Below are positions 58,801 through 64,000 of a stretch of DNA of 64,000 nt, piece after piece. A program made the translations under genes and the position numbers. Each line of letters opens with the position of its first letter. Position 1 is the stretch's first letter. Source of the DNA: Odiellus spinosus (lineage: Eukaryota > Arthropoda > Arachnida > Opiliones > Phalangiidae); contig OY987237.1 of the NCBI GenBank assembly GCA_963920705.1, positions 14,228,601 through 14,292,600 of the forward strand. Direction: 5' to 3'. Under the pieces are notes generated by a model that saw nothing but the letters and a program-made list of their open reading frames with translations, did no database searches and was not told where the DNA came from.

Positions 58801-59926
58801 AGTTTTTATCCAAATTCTTTTCCCATGCTCTCGTTATATATGATTTTATTCGAAGTAGATTATAGAAGTAGATTTTACGATTTTTAGTCACGGGTTAGAG
58901 ATACTAATGTTCAGTTCAACGCGACCTTGTATTATGTTTCTATCTCTTTGGCCCTATTTGTTGAAAGTGTATATAGAGACGGTCATAATGATTACGTCGC
59001 TCGGCGCCGAGTAAACATGTCTGGCACGATTTTACCATTGAAATTCTTTAAGAGTCGTTCCCAGGGAATTTTTAACCCCTTGTACTGAGTTGGTAGGTCA
59101 TCAAGCCGATAAGGCACCCACGAAGAAAAAGATACATCTTCCATTAGAAACGTATTTTACTGACCAAAAAAACGAGTGACCTTAAGTACGTATACTTTAG
59201 GATTAAGACTAACCCACTTTTCAGTACGAAATGGTTATTACAATTAGAATAAAAAATTTAAAGGTAGTTACTTGTCTGTTAACTCCCCAGAAAGCTATGT
59301 ATTTCATTTGGTAATCAGTTTAATTACTTTACTCTTGTTCAACTGTCAATAAGAGTTACCACCAAAATCTGCTTATGTCTGGCAGATTGATTTATAGGAA
59401 CGGAAGCAAACCAATATCATTAATTGCAATTTAATTATTGGCAGAAAGCAATTATCATTGTTAAATTTGGTTATTTTGTTTGGTTATACATTTGTTATTA
59501 AAATATGAATTAATGTTTCGGTTGTTATACAATTAAACCTATAAGGAACCTATTGGTATTATTAAATCCCATCGTTGATAGAGAGAGTCAAATTACCAAA
59601 ACATTAACAATTTATTAACAATATATTTAAATTTTATATTGTTGCAGGAGCCCAAAAGTGTGACAGAGAATGGTTATTTGAGCGCGTGAATGGCTACGAA
59701 CTGAGGGAATTGTCAAAGAAACGTTTCGACCAAGTACCATCTCGCGAGTCGTGTATGGAAATATGTCTGGCCGAGCGAGATTTCTTGTGCAGATCGGCAA
59801 AATTCGATCCCATTACTAGTCAATGCGCCCTCAGCGACAGGGACCGGTATACGGCTGCCGGAAACAGACAATTCGGCCCCGCCGAATCACCCGCGGTACA
59901 ATATCTAGAGAGCAATTGCGTCGACG
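46865..59926 (+). CDS. Secreted PAN/Apple-domain protein, probably cuticular ZP family (5' part)
   Basis: Exons 46865-46958, 55695-55958 and 59648-59926, all joined in phase 1, encode 212 residues; the gene continues past 64000. Exon 1 is a signal peptide (MSSIWTLHF... with core WTILLLIFLC, ending QNVKSEG). Exon 2 is one PAN domain with six Cys, starting CAGGYITFELVTGFVYTAP and ending FTIYAQKLC. Exon 3 is a second PAN domain, six Cys, starting CDREWLFERVNGYELREL and ending LESNCVDG. Signal peptide plus tandem PAN domains, one per exon with symmetrical phase-1 introns, is the layout of the insect apical-matrix proteins neyo/nyobe/morpheyus, trynity and nompA, which end in a ZP domain and shape cuticle or sensory caps. 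The ZP domain is not in the window, so that assignment is inference. A non-ZP PAN protein is possible. Confidence 0.8.
47943..48371. repeat. TTAA fold-back MITE, copy 3 (degenerate)
   Basis: Begins TTAAAGGGAGGGTG. Shares AAATTTAAAACTTGCCC-like, GGATTCATGGAGATCCTGAA, CAATGAACAAAGCCCG, TCTCCACGAGACTT and the TAAGTTTTAAATTTATTT segments with the copies at 24810 and 33353, but the outer arms are eroded and the right terminus is lost after TCACTTGTTTAAT. Confidence 0.75.
49115..49450. repeat. Fold-back MITE (AGAAGCCGATGAAACCC ends), copy 1
   Basis: Both ends carry AGAAGCCGATGAAACCCTCC in inverted orientation; pairing continues through TTTGAAGT, CCTCTCTGTATGGG and CGGAGCGGGAGTTCGTC. Second copy in reverse orientation at 62188-62522. 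The several overlapping open frames here are by-products of the repeat. Confidence 0.85.
52765..52833. repeat. Single end of the TTAA fold-back family
   Basis: TTAAAGGGAGAATGCAACAT, AACAAGTGATTTTTTGTCG, ATTCCTTATC and TTTAAATAGGCCTAAT match the outer 69 bases of the element at 24810; the similarity then ends abruptly. No opposing arm nearby. Confidence 0.7.
55015..55450. repeat. Inverted GATCGAC arrays around a TTAGG telomere-type tract
   Basis: 55020-55215 is a tandem array of units like ACTTGATCGACTCCCAAATG; 55345-55450 carries the same words in reverse complement (GTCGATCAAATGGGAGTC). Between them, 55255-55318 is (CCTAA)n with variants CCTGA and CATAA, the complement of the arthropod telomere repeat TTAGG. 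Low-complexity open frames here are not genes. Confidence 0.8.
56944..57222. repeat. Fold-back MITE (AAGAAGGATCAGA ends), copy 2
   Basis: Reverse-orientation relative of 34561-34846: ends AAGAAGGATCAGATAAGG and complement, interior GGAGGTTGGCTCTT-complement, GTTGTCACGTGG and GGGAGTTTAGGCC segments in opposite order. Flanks share TATGAAC on both sides, consistent with an eroded target duplication. Confidence 0.8.
57322..57333. promoter_or_regulatory. NRF-1/EWG-type binding site
   Basis: TGCGCGTGCGCA; read on the minus strand it is TGCGCACGCGCA, a full match to the NRF-1 consensus YGCGCAYGCGCR. It lies in a short G+C-rich patch in otherwise A+T-rich intron 2 of the PAN/ZP gene. NRF-1 family sites usually mark promoters. 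What it would start is not visible. Confidence 0.4.
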
Positions 59927-60292
59927 GTGAGTAATCTTACAAAGATTTTATTTTATCGTATGATTTCTTAAGGTCTTTCCCGATACACTTCCAAGTTAAG
60001 ATCATTCCCCTTTGCGCGCACGCTTATTTTGTTGGGGATGACGCGACCTTAGCCCGCCCAAAAACCTTTCATTTTCAAGAACTTTTCGTTATTTATTTAA
60101 AAAGAAAAAAAACACTCCTTGGTATTACCTATAGTTATGAAAAGTGAGTTTGTTGGAAACATTGATCCGGGGTCAATCGACTTTCAATCTTACATCCATT
60201 TCCTTTATATTATATTCTTTAAAACGTGTAATGAATAGCCAGCAGAAACCTGATACTGTATCAATTGAGCACCATTACATGAAGGTTGGAAG

Positions 60293-60328
60293 AGCGCTTT
60301 ATCGGAAACCGTCTTCCGATAAAGCGCT
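60293..60328. repeat. Perfect 15-bp stem hairpin
   Basis: Arms AGCGCTTTATCGGAA and its exact complement around a six-base loop. It sits about 20 bases before the 26-base tandem array. G+C content of the stem is higher than the surroundings. No associated gene. Confidence 0.65.
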
Positions 60329-60346
60329 ATTCGAGTCTCTCTTTTT

Positions 60347-60606
60347 AAAGTAGGCTTAACTATATTCTTTGGAAAGTAGGCTTAACTATATTCTTTGGAA
60401 AGTAGGCTTAACTATATTCTTTGGAAAGTAGGCTTAACTATATTCTTTGGAAAGTAGGCTTAACTATATTCTTTGGAAAGTAGGCTTAACTATATTCTTT
60501 GGAAAGTAGGCTTAACTATATTCTTTGGAAAGTAGGCTTAACTATATTCTTTGGAAAGTAGGCTTAACTATATTCTTTGGAAAGTAGGCTTTACTATATT
60601 CTTTTG
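60347..60606. repeat. 26-bp tandem repeat, 10 units
   Basis: Ten contiguous units beginning AAAGTAGGCTTAACTATATT and ending CTTTGG, nearly identical until the last one. From 60607 to about 61080 the array decays into looser units of 30-40 bases built on AAAGTAGGCTTAGCTCATTT and related words. Confidence 0.9.
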
Positions 60607-62187
60607 AAAGTAGGCTTAGCTCATTTCATTCCCCAGATAAAAACCTTAGCTCATTTTATTTCATAGGCTATAGGTTTATCTCATTTACTTTTTTCATAGG
60701 CTGTAGGCTTAATTACCTCGTTTTATTTCTAGAAAGTAGGCATACATTATGTGATAAGTTTATTTCATGGAAAATTGGCTTAGGTCGTTTTATAAGTTTG
60801 TTTCATGTAAAATAGGCTTAGGTCGTTTTATAAGTTTGTTTCATGTAAAATCGGCTTAGGTCGTTTTATAAGTTTGTTTCATGGAAAATAGACTTAATAC
60901 ATTATTATAATTTTATTATCTATTATACCCGATTTTATTTATATTGACTTCAAAGTAGGCTTAGCTCATTTTATTCACTACAAAGTATTCTTAGTTCATT
61001 TTATTCACTTCGAAGTATTCTTAGCTCTTTTTATTCACTTCAAAGTAGGCTTAGCAGCCTTGGAAAGTAGGCTTAATTTCTTAATTGATGTAGAAACCAT
61101 ACCTTCTAAATATTTAATCTAACCAGCATGCTATCTTTTAGTTTTTTTTAATGACAACAAAAGCATTCGGTGTCAAAAGATCATTCCCATCTTTACACCA
61201 TCTTCCAATATCGAATTCCATCCATAAAATTTCATTTTAAAAGAAACAGGCTCTCCTTAAAAAAAAAAAAATAAAATAAAATAGGAAAAGTGCGTCATTA
61301 ATTTTGTGAATAGCTTCAAAATCTTTTCTCCGTTCTTTGACTTCTACTCGAAGCGTAGGCTAAAACTTACCTCCCATACAAAAGGATGATATTTCTCATT
61401 TTTAGCAACGGCACCCGCAGCTAAACAGTTTCCCAAAAAACTTTCTTCTTTTCATTATCACGTAAATTAGATTTTCCTTACAATATAAATACCAACCTTT
61501 CTATTCCAATCCCTTAAGGGAGAAAAAGAATAAAAAAAACTTTCTTTATAATTTGTTTCTTGGAGAAATATTGCGTGAAGTTTCAGTTAATGTCTTAAAT
61601 ACCGTTTTAGTTTATTTCTCTCACTTGAAATTATCTTTTCCACCGGACAGACAAGTTTTTCCTACTTTAACGATGATTTACAATTTTACACAAAGAGTTT
61701 TTTTATTTTTTTTGTTTATTTTTTTTTCGGATTAACGAACTTTGAAATGATATATTAGATAACCCGTAAGTTCAATCCCAAGTTTCATTGGATATAAAGC
61801 TAGGCTATAAAGTAAATTATTAAGATGTAAGAGGGTAATTACCAGGAAATATTATAATTATAAATGGTTAATAAATTATACTAAATAAATTTATTTCAAA
61901 ACACTTCTAGATATTAAAAGCTTAAACACACTAGTTATATGTATCGTTCGGGTTTAATATAATAGGCTTAGCATACTTATGAAAATTAGATATACAACGT
62001 ATTTTAGGCTTAGCAGATTTGGGAAATTAGAATTATTTTTATTGATTAGAATTATAACAAAATATTTTAGGCTTAGCATACATCTAATTCGTACAAGGTT
62101 TTAAGGGAACACTCGTGGATCAAACGCGATGAAAGTTAAGCCAATTTTCCATAATGTTTCTATGTAATAAAAAGCTACTATTTTATC

Positions 62188-62522
62188 AGAAGCCGATGAA
62201 ACCCTCCTTTGAAGTCTACTACTATAATGTTCCATATAGTGCGCCTCTCTGTATGGGTAAAATTCCCAATTTTACGAGATCGGAGGGGTCCTACTTCATA
62301 CCCCCCTATCTACGGAAAATTGGAAATTCTCTCTCTCCACAAACGACGACGTTTTTTGACGAACTCCAAGGCTGCTAGAGATATTCGCTGGACGAACTCC
62401 CGCTCCGAAAATATCTACCGTTAGGAGGCGTACGAATCGCGCTTTTTGAAACTAACCCATACAGAGAGGGGTAAACAAGACCCGGGAGTAATAGACTTCA
62501 AAGGAGGGTTTCATCGGCTTCT
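62188..62522. repeat. Fold-back MITE (AGAAGCCGATGAAACCC ends), copy 2
   Basis: Reverse-orientation relative of 49115-49450, with the same ends and the same internal CTCTCTCCACAAACGACGAC block. Flanked by ATTTTATC on the left (62180-62187) and, after one extra G, on the right (62524-62531), an 8-base target-site duplication as made by hAT transposases. Confidence 0.85.
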
Positions 62523-63397
62523 GATTTTATCAATTTCATTCTTCCTTTATATTTTTTTAAGATAAGTTTGTATAAACTATGTAATGAAGCCTGAGGCGGA
62601 TTAATACATCATAGCTCACAAAAAGTAGTATTTAAAATTATAGACTATAGGCGTATCGTAAGATAATTACATCTTATTATATTTTTCTGTTTTTAATTGG
62701 AAATGAAAACGGGCTGGGATCTATAGTTAGTTTTAACTTTGAGTTTACATCGTGATTAAAGATAGACTATCATTTTCTCGTAGGTATTAAATTAAACCTA
62801 GCTCTCTTCTACGTGATAAAAACTGAATCTAATTATAGTTTTAGGGGCTATTTTGTATATTTTATTAATATCAATTAACTAGAGTTTGAGGCGTCACGAT
62901 AAAAACTTTCATATAATGATGAGTTTCGGATCCCGGAAGCCAAATAAATTGCCGAAATCGAAAGTTTTATTTTATTTAAATGTTAGTTTTGTTTCCCTAA
63001 CCTGGCTTTTACCGGAAGGAGATAAGATAAAAAGAAAGACGTCTTGAGGGCCTTGAATAATCGTGGATCAGATCGTAATGTTAGTGTTATCAAAAGTTTA
63101 TCTATTTATTCCCCGAAAGTAAACAACGCCTCGTAACTTTATACTATCAGCGAAGGTTTCAGTAAATGTACCGGCAGATTCTGATTCGAGACACTCTAGC
63201 GGCTGCAGTCGCCGTGTAAATAGTGAAATCGGAAGCGCCACTCTGCGGAGAAATTTCGAAGTTGTTGGGGAAGGCAATATAGCCGAGCGCGGCCCGCCTC
63301 TCTCTCGACTCAAAATATCGTGAAAGAGTACAAATCACTCGAGCCAGATGACTTTTATGGCTGTGATTAATACCACATAAGCATGTTAAACGAATTC

Positions 63398-63738
63398 ACT
63401 CGGCCATACCAAGAATCCATTAAGGTTCCATAAGAATATGGGAGGGCCGCGATTCAATAACCATCCTCCCAAACTTTGTAGCAAAAGTTCGTCTGCTTCG
63501 AATTGATTTTTCAAGTAAATCGCTCCTGCCATTTATTATTAACCCGCGCCAATAACGACCTTGACATAATATTTTGGGTAATAAAAATGGAGCCGACCGA
63601 AAAAAAGATCTAAGCGTACAAATGTTGCGAAAATTGCGGACGAACTTTTGTTACAAAGTTTGGGAGGATGGTACCAGAGGCTAAAGCTATGCTCCCATAT
63701 TCTTATGGAACCTTAATGGATTCTTGGCCATACCGAGT
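63398..63738. repeat. Fold-back element with long arms
   Basis: Inverted arms of about 40 bases around AAGAATCCATTAAGGTTCC and ATAAGAATATGGGAG; a second paired block is CCATCCTCCCAAACTTTGTA with AAAAGTTCGTC. The outermost bases are ACTCGG and CCGAGT. No ORF. Confidence 0.8.
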
Positions 63739-63775
63739 AACCTTGAGATAGTCTTCCATGGTCCTGAAGGACTTT

Positions 63776-63811
<36 letters not shown>

Positions 63812-64000
63812 AAATGACCCTAATCGATTTGAACTAACCTTCAACCGGAAGAAAGGATGTAATATTATGAAAACCAGTATCCGGTATTTAAAATATTTTA
63901 ATCCGATGACTCTCCCATAGATCAACTCCAAGATTTAACCGTTCTTATAGAGATATTATTCAAGAATAAAGAGAATAATTTCCTTAAGGGAGGCTGAAAA

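Larger units (their letters stand above)
55959..59647. other. PAN/ZP gene intron 2 (3.7 kb)
   Basis: Contains the second AAGAAGGATCAGA MITE (56944-57222), a (AAT)n microsatellite near 56594-56615, and from 57290 to about 57490 a G+C- and CG-rich patch that could be an internal promoter, with an NRF-1-type site listed separately. A possible splice donor (TCTCAG then GTGAGTTG) lies at about 57678-57685. No coding exon recognised. Confidence 0.5.
59927..64000. other. Right end of the window, PAN/ZP gene intron 3
   Basis: Follows the phase-1 donor at 59927. No further exon recognised to the edge. Contents are the hairpin at 60293, the 26-base array and its decayed relatives (60347-61080), scattered TAGGCTTAG words near 61960-62080, two fold-backs and a T run at 63778-63807. 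Confidence 0.5.

Overview
The window is a stretch of animal nuclear genome, almost certainly arthropod. It is A+T-rich, its genes are split by spliceosomal introns (some under 100 bases, some 3-10 kb), it holds an interstitial tract of the arthropod-type telomere repeat TTAGG, and its intergenic and intronic DNA is crowded with short fold-back elements and minisatellites. I see no transposase, reverse transcriptase or viral gene, no CRISPR array and no rRNA; I did not detect a tRNA. The species cannot be named from the sequence.

Five protein-coding genes can be assembled exon by exon, with consistent splice phases. (1) OMA1, the inner mitochondrial membrane metalloendopeptidase, + strand, about 51-2936, first exon possibly cut by the window edge. 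(2) UAP1, UDP-N-acetylhexosamine pyrophosphorylase, + strand, 6482-13977, ten coding exons, 526 residues. (3) A GLIS-family five-zinc-finger transcription factor, + strand, 19303-36395, eleven coding exons and one 9.6-kb intron. (4) A complete L-gulonolactone oxidase (GULO) gene, - strand, 42116-39585, twelve coding exons giving 447 residues. (5) The 5' part of a secreted PAN/Apple-domain protein of the cuticular ZP type, + strand, from 46865 and running off the right side.

The GULO gene is the most notable biology. GULO makes ascorbate from L-gulono-1,4-lactone, and the enzyme is generally described as missing from the well-studied winged insects. Here it is intact, has normal introns and matches the vertebrate enzyme along its whole length. 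This suggests an arthropod outside that group, or a retained or regained gene.

The rest of the window is repeat-rich. Several fold-back MITE families appear twice or more: a TTAA-flanked family with three full and two one-ended copies; a pair beginning AAGAAGGATCAGA; a pair beginning AGAAGCCGATGAAACCC; a pair beginning AGTGAGGCTGTCA; and a pair with a GAGGGG...AGACACTC end. There are also single large inverted-repeat structures at 23303-23713, 42958-45263 and 63398-63738, minisatellites at 17.8, 55.0-55.4 and 60.3 kb, and several short perfect palindromes.

The genes do not look like a functional cluster. UAP1 (chitin and glycan precursor) and the PAN/ZP protein (apical extracellular matrix) both bear on cuticle, and ascorbate serves dioxygenases, but their adjacency is probably chance.
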